64,000 bases of DNA, from the NCBI GenBank assembly GCA_021234155.1, contig JAJEKV010000023.1, forward strand, positions 6,672,009 to 6,736,008, in the 5' to 3' direction. The position numbers and the translations under genes are program-made. Positions within the stretch are counted from its first letter, which is position 1. The number at the start of each line of letters is the position of its first letter. Source of the stretch: Isoetes taiwanensis (taxonomy: Eukaryota > Streptophyta > Lycopodiopsida > Isoetales > Isoetaceae). Positions 49,359-59,719 of the stretch are shown here, piece after piece. A model generated the notes under the pieces. It made no database searches and had not been told where the DNA came from. It saw nothing but the letters and a program-made list of their open reading frames with translations.

Positions 49359-49831
49359 GTCTCACGGTATGCACCCAGACCAAAAACCAACTTTTGGTTT
49401 TGTGCCCTGGCGCACACCGTGAGACCTGCATGCCCAAACTAGCTCAAAACATCACCAAATCGACCAAGTAAGGGGTTAATCTTGATTATCTCGATGAGAC
49501 TATCATGTTTTGACCCTTGCTTTACCTCAATTGGACAAGTATAGATCAAAATAAGGCCAATGTCTCACGGTATGCGCCCAGACCAAAAACCAACTTTTGG
49601 TTTTGAGCCTTGGCGCACACTGTGAGACCTGCATGCTAGAACTAGTCCAAAACATATCCAAATCGGCCAAGTAAGGAGTCAATCTTGATTATCTCAATGA
49701 GATTATCATGTTTTGACTCTTAGTTTCCCTTGCTTAGATGAGTTTTGACCGAAATAGGGCCAATGTCTCACGGTATGCGCCCAGACCAAAAACCAACTTT
49801 TGGTTTTGTGCCCTGGCGCACACCGTGAGAC
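49359..49831 (+). repeat. Three 67-nt hairpins in a 203-bp tandem repeat, downstream of the H3-like ORF
   Basis: Copies at 49,359-49,425, 49,562-49,628 and 49,765-49,831 are each 67 nt and spaced exactly 203 bp. Outer arms are GTCTCACGGTATGCGCC and GGCGCACACCGTGAGAC; inner arms CCAAAAACCAA and TTTTGGTTTTG extend the fold. The DNA between hairpins is also repeated (CATGTTTTGAC, GGCCAAGTAAGG-like). The first follows the H3-like stop codon by about 150 bp. They could be RNA structures of the element's transcript or protein-binding sites. Confidence 0.88.
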
Positions 49832-50146
49832 CTCCTAGCATTTTCTCTAGCATCCCATATCCAAATGACCCCTAGTTTGCTGCAATAGGTTCATTGGACA
49901 GTCCTAATCATGCTTGAAACCTCAAACTAGTATTCCAATCCTCATTTGGACCTCAAAATATATCAGAATTGTCCAACCTCAAGAGTTTTCCAAGTCGCCC
50001 AAAAATTAGGGTTTTTTCCCTTGCCTATAAATAGACCCCCCATTTCTCACTTAGTATCCTACAAGTTTGCTCCCGACCTTTAGGCGATCTTCCAGCTCCC
50101 TGAGGCACTTTTGCATCCGTTTGATAGTCTCTTCTCCTCTAGATCC
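49832..50146 (+). other. Leader between hairpin array and gag
   Basis: About 315 bp lies between the last hairpin and the gag ATG at 50,147. I see no coding signal. The last bases before the ATG (CCTCTAGATCC) are pyrimidine-rich. Confidence 0.4.
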
Positions 50147-51427
50147 ATGGCAACTGCTGATTTCAGGAGATGGTACAACGCCAGTGGCCATGCAGCTGAG
50201 GTCGATGTCAATGCCATCTTCCGAAAAGAGATGAAGAAACCCCGGACAGGCAACCCATTGCAAGGAACCTGTTCGAGGAATATGGCCCTCTAACCCCCTG
50301 AAGAAGAAATGTCGCAAATGAAGTCGGAGCTTCAACAAATAAAAGCCCTATTGGCGGCATAAGCATCAATCGGGCCGGATAACAATGCTCAAGGGCCGCA
50401 AACAACACCTCGAAAGTCGGGGAAAGATAAGAAGAGGAGCAAGAGAAGGAGGTCTCCTAGCACAGACACCTCCGACACCAGCTCCAAATCGGACTCCGAC
50501 TCCGAGGAAGAAGAAGTGGAAGACCGCAGAGAGGGCAGGTTCAGGACAGCAGGGGCCTCAGACTATCAAAAGAAAGTAGACTCCGCACTCAGCAATGTGT
50601 GGAAGGCAAGGAAGCTCGAGCAGTTCTCGAGCGACAATAGGTCAGGTATGGAGGCAGAGGCCTGGTTAGACGAGATGAATGAATACAGTAATGCCTATGG
50701 GATGAAGGACAAGGACAAGGGCAAGGTGGCCACAACAAATCTCAAGGGGGCAGCTTGTATATGGTGGAAAGGGTATGCCAAGTCACATAAGCTAAGCCGA
50801 GACAGCTGCAGGTTTCGGAAGTTCTCCAAGGCATTCAAGAAACTCTATGTGCCAAGAGAGCACAAATGCCATATGATGCAACAGTTTTACAGGCTGGAGC
50901 AGGGAAATAAGTCCGTGCAGAAGTACACGGAAGAATTCATGAGGCTGAGGCTGTATGTGCCAAAGCTAAGTGAACGGCATGCAGTCGAAGGATACATCGA
51001 AGGGCTGAATGACGAAATAAGGAAGCTGATGAGGGCAATCAACCCTCGAATAGTCTCAGAGGCGGAATCGAAGGCCGTCAGCCTTCAAGGATGGGGGCCT
51101 CCAAACAGTGGGCCGAAGCAGCCATACTACAAAGACAAGGGCCAAGCATCGGGCAGCTACAGCCCTAGAGCAACCAGTCCGGGAATAGCAAAGGCCCCTT
51201 ACAGTGGAAACTATGGAAAATAGCAAGAAAGGAAACAGATAGATAAACCGCGGCAAGAAGGGTCGAATTATTCGAAGGCGGTACGGTCCTTTTTGCAGGC
51301 AATACCTAGAGAGAAGAGGCAGGAGTGCATCGAGAAGCAACTCTGCTTCAGGTGCTTCCAACCAGGCCATAGGACAGCAAACTGTCCGTTCGTCGTGAAT
51401 GCGGCGCTAGCAGAAATGGGCGGATGA
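50147..51427 (+). pseudogene. gag: gag of the Ty3/gypsy element
   Basis: Gag forms the cytoplasmic virus-like particle and binds the element RNA. The ATG at 50,147 opens MATADFRRWYNASGHAAEVD. Small indels near 50,260-50,300 shift the frame through EEYGPLTP and MSQMKSELQQIKALLAA. An Arg/Ser- and acid-rich stretch follows to about 50,520. The retrotransposon gag core runs about 50,590-51,080, with AWLDEMNEY, ACIWWKGYAK and YTEEFMRLR as landmarks. After a TAG at 51,221-51,223, the same frame continues to a zinc knuckle at about 51,345-51,390 with CFRCFQPGHRTANC (CxxCx4Hx4C), then a TGA at 51,425-51,427. The gag and pol frames are the same, as in single-polyprotein gypsy elements, so both stops are likely decay. 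Confidence 0.88.
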
Positions 51428-54400
51428 GAGACCCCCTCTGACGACGACGGCGAGGAAGCTCGCGATTTCATACAGGGTGAGTGCCACATCTTTGCCGCAA
51501 TAGATACAGAACAAGCTGAGAAGCAGTATCAAGTAATATCCACAGTAGGGAAGGCTAAATCCAAGTCATTCGTAATCCTGATAGACTCGGGAAGTAGCCA
51601 CAATTTTGCGTCTCCAAAGATGGTCGAAATGTTGAAGCTGAAACCGTTGAAGTCAAAGCCGAGACCCGTGGTGTTAGCAAACGGGGGAATAAGGCACACG
51701 GCCGGCAAGAGGATAAACTTCGACATCGACTTGCCAGGAATCAACATCCCCATGGGAGCCGAGGTGATGAACATTGGAAAGTACGATTTAATTATCGGCA
51801 TGGAGTACCTCGGCCCAGCAGGAGCCATCATTGATTGTGGGAAGCGGAAGGTGACCCTCACGGCGCCCAATGGCAGGATCATAGAAATTACAGGTAAGGA
51901 AGTCGTGCCTATCATGCAATGTATGTCTAGTAAGCGCCTGCTCAAGTGCTTAAGGAGCAAGCAGATAACCTATATCTTCAAGCTACAGTTGGAAGAGCCC
52001 GAGTTAGGAGATAGTGAGGAAGATAAGGTGCTCAACAAGCTACCCAAACAGATAGCTAAGTTGGTAAAGGAGTTCCATGATCTCTTTCCAGACGAGATCA
52101 AGAAGCTTCCTCCTTACAGGGGAGTCGAGTGTGAGATAGCACTTGAACCAGGGACAAAACCAATAAGTAAAGCACCGTACAGGATGACGACGCAAGAACT
52201 AATCGAGCTGAAGAAGCAATTGCAGGAGTTGCTTGACCTAGGCTTCATCAAGCCCAGTGTTTCGCCATTTGGAGCACCCATCTTGTTCGTAAAGAAGAAG
52301 GATGGTAGCTTGAGGATGTGTATAGATTACAGGCAGTTAAATAAGCACACCATCAAGAACAAGTATGCTCTCCCGAGATCAGACGACCTGATGGATCAAC
52401 TCCAAGGTGCAAAGGTGTTCTCCAAGATAGACCTGAGGTCAGGGTGCCATCAGATCAGGATCAAGGAAGAGGACGTCCACAAGACTGCTTTCAGAACCCG
52501 ATACGGGCATTACGAGTTCACTGTGATGCCGTTTGGATTGTCAAACACCCTAGCAACATTCATGAGACTCATGAACGACATCTTCAGGGAGTTCCTAGAC
52601 GCATTCGTCATAGTATTCTTTGACGATATCCTAGTATACAGTAAAACTCTAGAAGAACATGTACAACACCTAAGAAAAGTGCTAGAGAAGCTCAGAAGGC
52701 ACCAGTTGTACGCGAAGTTGTCAAAGTGTCACTTCGCAATGGAGAGAGTGGACTACCTGGGGCATGTGATCTCAGCGGAGGGAATTTCGACAGATCCTAC
52801 CAAGGTCAAAGCAGTGATACAATGGCCGGCACCAAAGAACATCCATGAGGTCAGAAGCTTTCTCGGCCTAGCAGGGTACTATAGGAAGTTCGTAAAGAAC
52901 TTTGCAAAGATAGCAGCCCCGCTAACAGATTTGACAAGGGCGGAAAAGGTGAAAGATTGGGCAGAGCACTGGCGGAAGAAAGCCCAAGCGGGATTCGACT
53001 TGTTGAAGGAAGCTTTGACAACCGCACCTGTCCTAACCTTGCCAGACCCCAAGAAGGACAAGCTAGTAGAAACGGATGCAAGTAAAATTGCTACAGGCGC
53101 AGTATTGATGCAAGAAGAGCGAGTGGCAGCATATGATTCGCGAAAGATGAACGATGCCGAAACACGCTACCCGACCCATGATCAAGAGTTGCTTGTAGTT
53201 GTCAGGGCACTACGGATTTGGAGGCACTATCTGTTGGGAAGGAAGTTCCAACTCGACACGGATCATCAGAGTCTCCAATACGTATTCACGCAACCACACC
53301 TCAACCTGAGGCAAAGAAGGTGGATGGAGTTCCTCGAAGAATACGACTTCGACATAGTATATAAGCCGGGGAAGCTCAATGTGGTAGCAGATGCACTTTC
53401 AAGGCACCCCCTGACAACAAGAGTCCATTGCAATGCAATCTTCACGCTCACCAGCGACTTCGGAAGGAAGATTGAAGAAACCTTGCCAACAGATGCAGAT
53501 TTCAAGGAGGTGTGGGCGAGCTTGTGCAAAGAAGCAAGAACAGACAAGGAGAGGGAAACCTTCAAGCATTTCAAGAAGGAAGGTAACCTCTTATATCACA
53601 AGAATAAGTTGTGCGTGCCAGAGTCATCAGGAGTGAGGAAGCTGATTCTTCACGACACCCACAACAGCCCAATAGCTGGCCATGCAGGATTCATGAAGAC
53701 ATACTTCAAAATCCGAAGCAGCTATTACTGCCCAGGCATGAAGAAACAGATAGCTCGCTACATCAAGGAGCGCCAGTTGTGTCAACAAACAAAGGCGGAG
53801 CAGCTCCGAATTCCAGGGGCATTGGAACCATTAGCGGTGCCAAACGCTAAGTGGGAGGTCATCAGCATGGACTTCATAACAGGGCTTCCAAGGACGGTAA
53901 GAGGGAAGGACGCCTTGATGGTCGTGGTCGACAAGTTGTCGAAGATGGCACATTTTGTGCCTTGCAAGACCACAGACACAGCTCTGGATACAACAAAGCT
54001 CTTCACCAAAGAAATCTTCAGGCTCCATGGCATGCCAAGAGAGATCATCTCCGACAGAGACCCGAAGTTCATGAGTGCCTTTTGGCAAGATATGTTTACG
54101 ACAATTCAGACGAAGCTGTCCATGAGCACGGCCTATCATCCTCAGACGGATGGGCAAATGGAACGGACCAACAGGATTTTAGAAGACATGCTACAAAACT
54201 ATGTCTGGAACAAGCAGGGTATGTGGGAAGAGTTTATTCACTTGGTGGAGTTCGCTTATAATAGCACCAAGCAGGAATCATCCCAAATGTCGTCGTTCAT
54301 GATCAACTACGGCTACCAATGCCTAACTCCAGACACTTGGCACAATCCAGTGTCAAAAGTAGAGGTTTCGCAGCAAATGTTGGCCGTCATGCAGCAGCTG

Positions 54401-54565
54401 GTGGAAGAGGTTCGAGGATATCTTCTTGCAGCAAGGAGTCGACAAAAGAGCATCGCCGACAAGCACCGAACAGTCAGAGAGTTTGAAGTTGGCGACAATG
54501 TTTGGCTCAAGATCAAGGTAAAGCAGGCAAAGCTCTGCATCGGAAATTGCAAGAAGCTATTCTGA
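51428..54565 (+). CDS. pol: pol polyprotein (PR-RT-RH-IN), 3'-truncated
   Basis: The frame is open from 51,428 to 54,565 and carries the enzymes that copy the element RNA and integrate the DNA. Protease comes first, with [10 protein letters not shown] at about 51,580-51,610, just upstream of the first internal ATG at 51,620. Reverse transcriptase follows with [22 protein letters not shown] and the catalytic FFDDILVYS near 52,620. RNase H has [24 protein letters not shown] and the ADALSRHP end. Integrase has its zinc region (HN...AGHAG...LCQQ) and D,D,E core at [12 protein letters not shown] and [12 protein letters not shown]. The first zinc-binding cysteine appears replaced by arginine ([10 protein letters not shown]). 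The C terminus breaks after [10 protein letters not shown], where LINE sequence starts, so the last codons and stop do not belong to the element. Confidence 0.92.
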   Translation, partial: ETPSDDDGEEARDFIQGECHIFAAIDTEQAEKQYQVISTVGKAKSKSFVILIDSGSSHNFASPKMVEMLKLKPLKSKPRPVVLANGGIRHTAGKRINFDIDLPGINIPMGAEVMNIGKYDLIIGMEYLGPAGAIIDCGKRKVTLTAPNGRIIEITGKEVVPIMQCMSSKRLLKCLRSKQITYIFKLQLEEPELGDSEEDKVLNKLPKQIAKLVKEFHDLFPDEIKKLPPYRGVECEIALEPGTKPISKAPYRMTTQELIELKKQLQELLDLGFIKPSVSPFGAPILFVKKKDGSLRMCIDYRQLNKHTIKNKYALPRSDDLMDQLQGAKVFSKIDLRSGCHQIRIKEEDVHKTAFRTRYGHYEFTVMPFGLSNTLATFMRLMNDIFREFLDAFVIVFFDDILVYSKTLEEHVQHLRKVLEKLRRHQLYAKLSKCHFAMERVDYLGHVISAEGISTDPTKVKAVIQWPAPKNIHEVRSFLGLAGYYRKFVKNFAKIAAPLTDLTRAEKVKDWAEHWRKKAQAGFDLLKEALTTAPVLTLPDPKKDKLVETDASKIATGAVLMQEERVAAYDSRKMNDAETRYPTHDQELLVVVRALRIWRHYLLGRKFQLDTDHQSLQYVFTQPHLNLRQRRWMEFLEEYDFDIVYKPGKLNVVADALSRHPLTTRVHCNAIFTLTSDFGRKIEETLPTDADFKEVWASLCKEARTDKERETFKHFKKEGNLLYHKNKLCVPESSGVRKLILHDTHNSPIAGHAGFMKTYFKIRSSYYCPGMKKQIARYIKERQLCQQTKAEQLRIPGALEPLAVPNAKWEVISMDFITGLPRTVRGKDALMVVVDKLSKMAHFVPCKTTDTALDTTKLFTKEIFRLHGMPREIISDRDPKFMSAFWQDMFTTIQTKLSMSTAYHPQTDGQMERTNRILEDMLQNYVWNKQGMWEEFIHLVEFAYNSTKQESSQMSSFMINYGYQCLTPDTWHNPVSKVEVSQQMLAVMQQLVEEVRGYLLAARSRQKSIADKHRTVREFEVGDNVWLKIKVKQAKLCIGNCKKLF

Positions 54566-54785
54566 TAGTAAGGGATATGGGAGTGATAAGGAAAACTGGG
54601 ACAAAGAAGAATACTTAAATGAAAATCTTAGTACTGATCCTTTGCAGGTGCATATTAAGCCCCAACCTATGAAAAAATCTGTCAGAAAGGATAGGATTAA
54701 AAATGATGTGGTTTTATCTGGTTTCAATAAAACTCCAGCTCAGAACACTAGAAGTAAAAGAAAATCCAGAAAGATCAGGCTCTAG
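54558..54785 (+). pseudogene. LINE ORF1, C-terminal remnant
   Basis: In the frame ending at TAG 54,783-54,785 the reading [20 protein letters not shown] continues to a basic tail, TRSKRKSRKIRL. This is directly upstream of ORF2, where ORF1 (nucleic-acid-binding protein of L1-like elements) belongs. The N-terminal part, including any zinc knuckle, is missing because the gypsy sequence abuts here. Confidence 0.6.
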
Positions 54786-54823
54786 ATCCTTCTTTCTTAT
54801 TATCTCTCTCTTCTCTCATTGAT

Positions 54824-55520
54824 ATGAAGATTCTTTCCTGGAATCTCAGAGGAATTAAAGGCCCTCTAAAAAGGAGAAGAGCCATTGCTCAAATTAGGCA
54901 ATATAATGCAGACATCATTATCCTTCAAGAACTTAAACTTCCCTCCTTTGAATGTAGTAACTTAGGGGAGTGGATTTATCCTAATTCTACCTCTATTTGG
55001 ATCAGCTCATCTGGAGCAAGTGGTGGAATGGCCATTATCTGGAAGAAAGATATCAATCACTCTTCCTTTTATAACAGTCCCTCAAGAGCCTGGCAAGCCA
55101 TGATTTGCTCGGTTTCTAACTCCAGATTTGGCATTATCAATGTCTATGCTCCTACCTCACCCAAAGATAGAGAACCAATTTGGGCTGAAATGAATTCCTG
55201 GCTGGATTCTCAATCTCTTGAAAATTGGATTATTGCTGGTGACTTCAACAATACTCCATCTTGGGATCTTAAACTGGGAAATAAAATCAATATGTCCAGA
55301 ACTGAAAGGGAGAATTGGGATACTCTTATTGCTGATAATAATCTGATCTATATCCCCTCCTCTACTGCCACCTACACTTGGTCGAACAAACAAAAGGATA
55401 AAGCAAGAGTTTTCTGCACTCTGGACAGATTTTATGTCTCCAACCCTTCTGCATCCTTCTGGGACAACAGCTATGTTACAAGTGATGAAGGAACTTCCAT
55501 TTCTGATCATCAGCCCCAGT
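54824..55520 (+). pseudogene. LINE ORF2, endonuclease domain
   Basis: The ATG at 54,824 starts MKILSWNLRGIKGPLKRRRA, the usual opening of plant L1 apurinic-like endonucleases, with catalytic N (SWN) and E (ILQELKL). Further landmarks are GGMAIIWKK, INVYAPTSPKDR, WIIAGDFNN and SISDHQP. The nuclease nicks target DNA to prime reverse transcription. A one-base frameshift near 55,510-55,525 separates it from the reverse transcriptase frame, so the ORF that runs on to 55,687 in the first frame is spurious after that point. Confidence 0.88.
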
Positions 55521-57723
55521 TCCTCCATACTCTCATGTCATCAACATTAAAAGAGAAGGGAGCACGCCTTACAAGTTCAATTCCTCTCTGCTGGAGAATG
55601 AGAAATTTTGCTCTCATTTCAGATCCTTTTATGAGACTCTCTCCAATAATTCAAATGTGGTTGCTGGTAATCAATTGCCCTCTATGAAATGTTTTTACTC
55701 CAAGATCAAACAAATCAAAGGGTGGATTAAAAACTGGTCTAAAATTATCAAGGAGGAGAGAAGTAAGGAAAAAAACCAGCTCCTAGTGTATATGAAGGAT
55801 ATTAGGTCTCTTCTTCAGAATGATCCTTCTAATTATAATCTTCATGTAGGTGAGGAAATATTAGAGAGAAGAATTAAGAATATTGAGGAGTTGGAAGCTA
55901 AGGGCTCAGCTATTAGATGTAAAATTAAGTATACTAATGAAATGGACTCTGGCTCCTCAAAATTCTTCTTCAGGGTTGCCAAGAGTAGGGTTCTTAGAAA
56001 TTCCATTGCTGAGACTTTTGATGATCAGGGTAGCAATTGTAGTACTCATTCTGAAATTGCAAATTTCTTCAAGAGCAGATATATGGATATCTTTAGTGAC
56101 AAGCCAATTGACCCCAACATGGCTTCAGAAGCCAATGAGTTTATCTCCACTGTGGATTCTATTCTTCCTGAGCCTAGTGAAATCATGGATGATGCTATCA
56201 CTGCCATTCCATCTCACAATGAGATTTATGAGATTCTAAATTCCTTCAGCAAGGGCAAATCTCCTGGGCCAGATGGCCTTCCTGCTGAATTTTACATCAA
56301 GTTCTGGGATATACTCAAAACTGATGTTATCTCCCTTGTCCATGCCTTCTGGAATGATAATCATTTGCATCCTTTAATTTCCAGTGGCTTTATCTCTCTG
56401 ATTCCTAAAGCTGATCATCCTTCCAAGTTTCAGGACTGGAGACCCATCTCTCTCACCAACACCACTTATAAGCTTTGTGCTAAGATCATTGCCCTGAGAA
56501 TCAAAAGCTTCCTTCAAAGGAATATTAGCCAAAACCAATCAGCCTTCCTTCCAAATAGATATATCTTGGATAATTATGTGGCTGCTATGGAAGGTCTGCA
56601 CTGGAACAAAATCTCGAATCAAAATTGTATTCTTCTCAAGCTGGATTTTAAAAGAGCCTTTGATTCTGTGAGGTGGGATTTCTTGGATTTTGCCATGTCT
56701 AAATTGGGCTTTCATCCCAAACTCATGAATCTTATACATGGTCTAAACTCTAGGTCCAATTCTGCTGTTCTCATCAATGGTGTCCCTTCTGGCTTCTTTC
56801 CTCTCTCTTGTGGAGTTAGACAAGGATGTCCTCTAGCTCCTTATCTTTTTCTTGTGGCTGCTGAACTTTTAACCAAGGTCACTCTGCATTATCAGAATAC
56901 TGCTCAGTTGAAAGGTTTAAAACTTCCAAATTCTGATGATAGTATATCCATTCTCCAATATGCTGATGATACCTTCTCCTTCCTGGATGCTGATCTTCAA
57001 AATATCAATCTTTTTCTTAAGATCTTAAGACAATTCTCTGCTGCCTCTGGTATCCAATTGAATTTGTGTAAAAGTATGATCATTGGTGACCTCAGTACTC
57101 CAGTTCTAGCTGGTATCAATGTCCTTCCTACTAATCAGGCAACCAAATTACTGGGATTGCCTATAGCTTTGAATCATAGCATCAAAGGCCTCTGGGATCC
57201 TATTATTTCGAGAATCAAAAAGAAGTTGAACAATTATGGAAATTATCTCTCTCTTGCAGGTAGATCTATCATTGCAAATGCTGTTCTTGCCAGTTCTCAT
57301 GTCTACTTTTCCACAGCTCTAGTAGCTCCCAAATATGTTTATTTGGAGCTTGAGAAGATAATTAGGAATTTCATCTGGAAGGGAAGTCATCTGGTTAATT
57401 GGAATTCCATATGTAAGCCTAAAGTCTCTGGAGGTTTAGGTTGCAAGAGTCTTTTTATCCAAGCTCAATCTCTTGCTGGCAAGCTCATTTGGAAAGCAAT
57501 ACATGGGAATCAATCTCCTGCTTATATCTTTATCATGTATTGGATATCTTTAAGTCACCCTTGTGGTCACCCCTCAATCCATCATCTACTTCCTCATTCT
57601 GCTTTCAATCAACTGAAACCAGGTCCCAGCATTTCCCCTCTTATGCACAATCTCATCAAGGCTTGGAATGCTATCTCTCCTAATTTCCATTTCATTAAAA
57701 GAAGAAGAAGAGCTACATTCTGA
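55521..57723 (+). pseudogene. LINE ORF2, reverse transcriptase domain
   Basis: From the frameshift the second frame is open to 57,723. Motifs in order are KGKSPGPDGLPAEFY, SGFISLIPKADHP with DWRPISLTN, LKLDFKRAFDSVRWDF, GVRQGCPLAPYLF and the catalytic YADDTFSF near 56,960. Then come AASGIQLNLCKS and KLLGLP. A second frameshift near 57,700 puts the rest into another frame. Only frameshifts, and few stops, break it, so the decay is fairly recent. Confidence 0.9.
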
Positions 57724-58260
57724 TGTTCCAATCTTCTGGAACCCCATCATGACTGAGCAAAATTCTCCTGTTCTTGCTATCAAGCATCCCAGAATTTATA
57801 AGAAATGGCATGAGGCTGGTTTAGTTTATATCAGAGACATGTTTGTAGGTGGTAGAATCATTTCTTGGACTAGATTGAAAGGTATTATTAGAGGCACCTC
57901 TTCTGATAAGAAAATTTATTCTTTCATCAAACCCTTCCTCTCAAACTTATCTGTCAACTCTGGAAAAAGTGACTGGAGGGTAAATGAAAAAGGGGATTAC
58001 AAAGTGAAAAATGTTTACAATGCCATGACTTCCAACATTGAAGGGTGTAAAGCTATGCTGAAATGGTCTATTACTTATGATCAGCTTAAAAAATTATTTC
58101 ATAATGTTTGGCATTCTTATTGTCCTCCAAAAGTCTCATATTTCATTTGGCTCATTGCTAATGGCAGTCTAAACAATCTGGTCTCCATATCCGGAAGAAA
58201 CCCGAATATTTCTGCTAATTGCCCTTTAGCTTGTAATAGGCCTGAGGACATGTGCCATAT
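57700..58260 (+). pseudogene. LINE ORF2, C-terminal region, cut short
   Basis: The third frame reads WNPIMTEQNSPVLAIKHPRI, later WRVNEKGDYKVKNVYNAM and WHSYCPPKVSYFIWLIANGS, then NCPLACNRPEDMCHIF. This is the reverse-transcriptase-associated zinc-binding region of plant L1 elements. It stops at the start of the hairpin module, before the last Cys/His residues, showing that the module was inserted into, or recombined with, the LINE. Confidence 0.8.
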
Positions 58261-58440
58261 TTTTGGGTTGCCCCTAGGGGGGCAAGCCCTTGTTTATGTG
58301 GGTTTATGGCATATTTCAAGTATATGCCAGTATATACCACAAATATACCAATGACTGCTAAAAACTTGCTATAGGGTGTAAATTGGCGGTGGCGCTAGCG
58401 TTGGGCAGCCACTTTGGAAACCGGTTAACCTGTGCTTGGC
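58261..58440 (+). repeat. Hairpin module, copy 2
   Basis: GGGTTGCCCCTAGGGGGGCA continuing AGCCCTTGTT lies at 58,265-58,294, a single copy of the 30-bp hairpin unit that is doubled at 39,815. It is followed by GTGGGTTTATGGCATAT, TATATGCCAGTATATACC, AATGACTGCTAAAAAC and AAACCGGTTAACC-like sequence in the same order as copy 1. The first shared bases are TTTTTGGG, directly after the LINE reading, so this is a left border of whatever was inserted. Confidence 0.65.
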
Positions 58441-58614
58441 GACGGAAGGAGAGAAAATGAAGGTCTAGTTTGAACAGGGGAAATAATTCATAATAATAAC
58501 CATCACCATGCCGCTCGTTTGGATACAATCGCAGATGGTAGAGGCCAGCGGCAGTTTCATGCCGGAGAACTTCAGGTTTGAACACGTTTGCATAGATTAA
58601 ATTCGTTTTTGCAG

Positions 58615-58880
58615 TATGAAGCTTGGGTTTTACTATGTTTCCGTAATGCAGCACATATGGGACGAGAATGGAGAAAATGAAGTAGGCCGAGATAAAATGC
58701 TTCTTCAACTTGAACAGGAATGCTTGGAAGTATTGTCAGAAGGTAAATAGTGCTAGCCATACTAGAGCTTGCCGTTGCCAAGCTCTTGCAGACTCCAAAG
58801 CCAAATTTGCAAAGCTTTTCACTTCACTAGGTTATCACCTTGTTCGTCTAAGAGTAAAACTTCTTCCCTCTTCTCTTCAT
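58615..58880 (+). pseudogene. MAP65 microtubule-associated protein fragment
   Basis: After a TTTTTGCAG acceptor the sequence reads MQHIWDENGENEVGRDKMLL and QLEQECLEV. One frame change later it reads SASHTRACRCQALADSKAKF and FAKLFTSLG. This corresponds to the N-terminal helical region of plant MAP65 proteins (consensus LxxIWDEVGExxxERDKMLL, QLEQECLEVY), which bundle microtubules. Only about 80 codons are present, and the frame break and following stops exclude function. The retained splice acceptor indicates capture from genomic DNA rather than from mRNA. Confidence 0.72.
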
Positions 58881-59067
58881 GCAATTTGAATGGTCCGTGC
58901 CTCCCAAATCTGACTATGTGTGAGAACATAATAGGTATGGTTGGCATTTTTCCAAGTATATTGGTATCAGTAAAACAGAGGTTTAACAACAATTACAAGA
59001 ATCTTATCTCTACTATGATGCAGATTTATGTTTAAGAAGAATACAAAGATGTGATCCACGTCCCAAG

Positions 59068-59292
59068 TTAGCATGTCCATTTGGACCTTATAGTGACAGA
59101 TGACAAGATGAAACCATTTGTATGTTTATATGTAGTAGGCAAATCTATAATATAGAAAGAACCTCCAAAGATGGTCCAATGGTTGTCTACAGGCAAGACA
59201 TCTGGAGGTAGAGGTATTGTACTCCATCCATTTGCTGTACTGGACTCGTAAATCACAAGATGTTCACGGCGGATGTATGTCTGTGATCGCAA
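59068..59292 (-). pseudogene. F-box/kelch-type protein fragment
   Basis: The minus-strand frame reads VIYESSTANGWSTIPLPPDV, then VDNHWTIFGGSFYIIDLP. A phrase of the type YESSTxxW...PLPPxxxP followed by a GGxxY strand resembles the kelch/F-box-associated region of plant F-box proteins, which recruit substrates to SCF ubiquitin ligases. About 70 codons are open, with no F-box motif and no continuation. It lies in opposite orientation to the neighbouring MAP65 and PPR pieces. Confidence 0.4.
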
Positions 59293-59545
59293 TAGTGTGG
59301 TTGTTATTTTTTAGTGATTGGACATGTTCTCAGAGCTATGTTAGCTGCTGCATATGAGGCCAGTTGGAATTTTTCATAGTAAGTCCAATAGATATTGCAA
59401 CAATTTCTGGTTCGCTTGATGGAATAAGCAAACAGAGATGACTGGCTTGGAGGAAGCAACGGATATCAGAGCCTTCTTGCGTTGGGAATTTTATTTCCAG
59501 CGTGCAGAATTGCAGAAAGGAAGAAAATGTATCTTGTGCTAGAAT

Positions 59546-59719
59546 GTATCCAAGCATGGGCTAGAAGTGCATAAGCATTTGGGCAACCATATTGTGCCAA
59601 TGTTGGTGGCATATGGCAGTGTGCTTGATGCTCAACAGGTTTTCTGTAGGTTGATTGATCGGAACTGCTGGACATTCCTTATATCAGGATATATAGGATA
59701 TGGACAATTGCCACAAGCA
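59546..59719 (+). pseudogene. Pentatricopeptide repeat (PPR) protein fragment
   Basis: The frame reads VSKHGLEVHKHLGNHIVPML, then VAYGSVLDAQQVFCRLIDRN and WTFLISGYIGYGQLPQA. The order GxEVHxH, LVxxYxxxGxxxDAxxVFxxxxxRN, WxxLISGYxxxGQxxxA is that of PLS-class plant PPR proteins, which bind organellar RNA. One to two repeats remain. The usual MYAKCG is altered to VAYGS, and the upstream and downstream frames are closed, so it is a decayed piece. Confidence 0.75.

Larger units (their letters stand above)
45735..54557 (+). mobile_element. Ty3/gypsy retrotransposon, 3'-truncated, with extra H3-like ORF
   Basis: The element has a 5' LTR (45,735-47,251), a tRNA-iMet primer-binding site, a ~680-bp leader, an extra ORF encoding a histone-H3-like fusion (47,948-49,212), a ~930-bp spacer, then gag and pol in one frame. 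The pol order protease, reverse transcriptase, RNase H, integrase is that of Ty3/gypsy. The polyprotein stops inside the integrase C-terminal region at about 54,557, where an unrelated LINE begins. No 3' LTR or polypurine tract is present, and any chromodomain would have lain in the lost part. Several stops and frameshifts make this copy inactive. Its age cannot be judged without the second LTR. Confidence 0.9.
54558..58260 (+). mobile_element. L1-like LINE, truncated at both ends
   Basis: The element starts in the 3' part of its ORF1 and runs through ORF2 with endonuclease, reverse transcriptase and the start of the C-terminal Cys/His region, where it is cut by the hairpin module at about 58,261. 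Codon and base use is AT-rich and clearly unlike the gypsy element to its left. There is no poly(A) tail or target duplication because both ends are lost. Two frameshifts break ORF2. Confidence 0.88.

Noticed and set aside
47458-49831. Histone mRNA 3' stem-loop of the metazoan type
   Set aside because: The hairpins are far longer than the short conserved histone stem-loop, differ in sequence and also occur upstream of the ORF.
47458-49831. CRISPR-like array
   Set aside because: The repeats are hairpins spaced about 200 bp apart inside a plant retrotransposon, with repeated rather than unique spacers.
51620-54565. Chromodomain at the pol C terminus
   Set aside because: The integrase is cut off before the region where one would lie, so presence or absence cannot be judged.
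54558-58260. LINE as a simple nested insertion into the gypsy element
   Set aside because: No gypsy sequence resumes on the right side and no target duplication or poly(A) tail is present.
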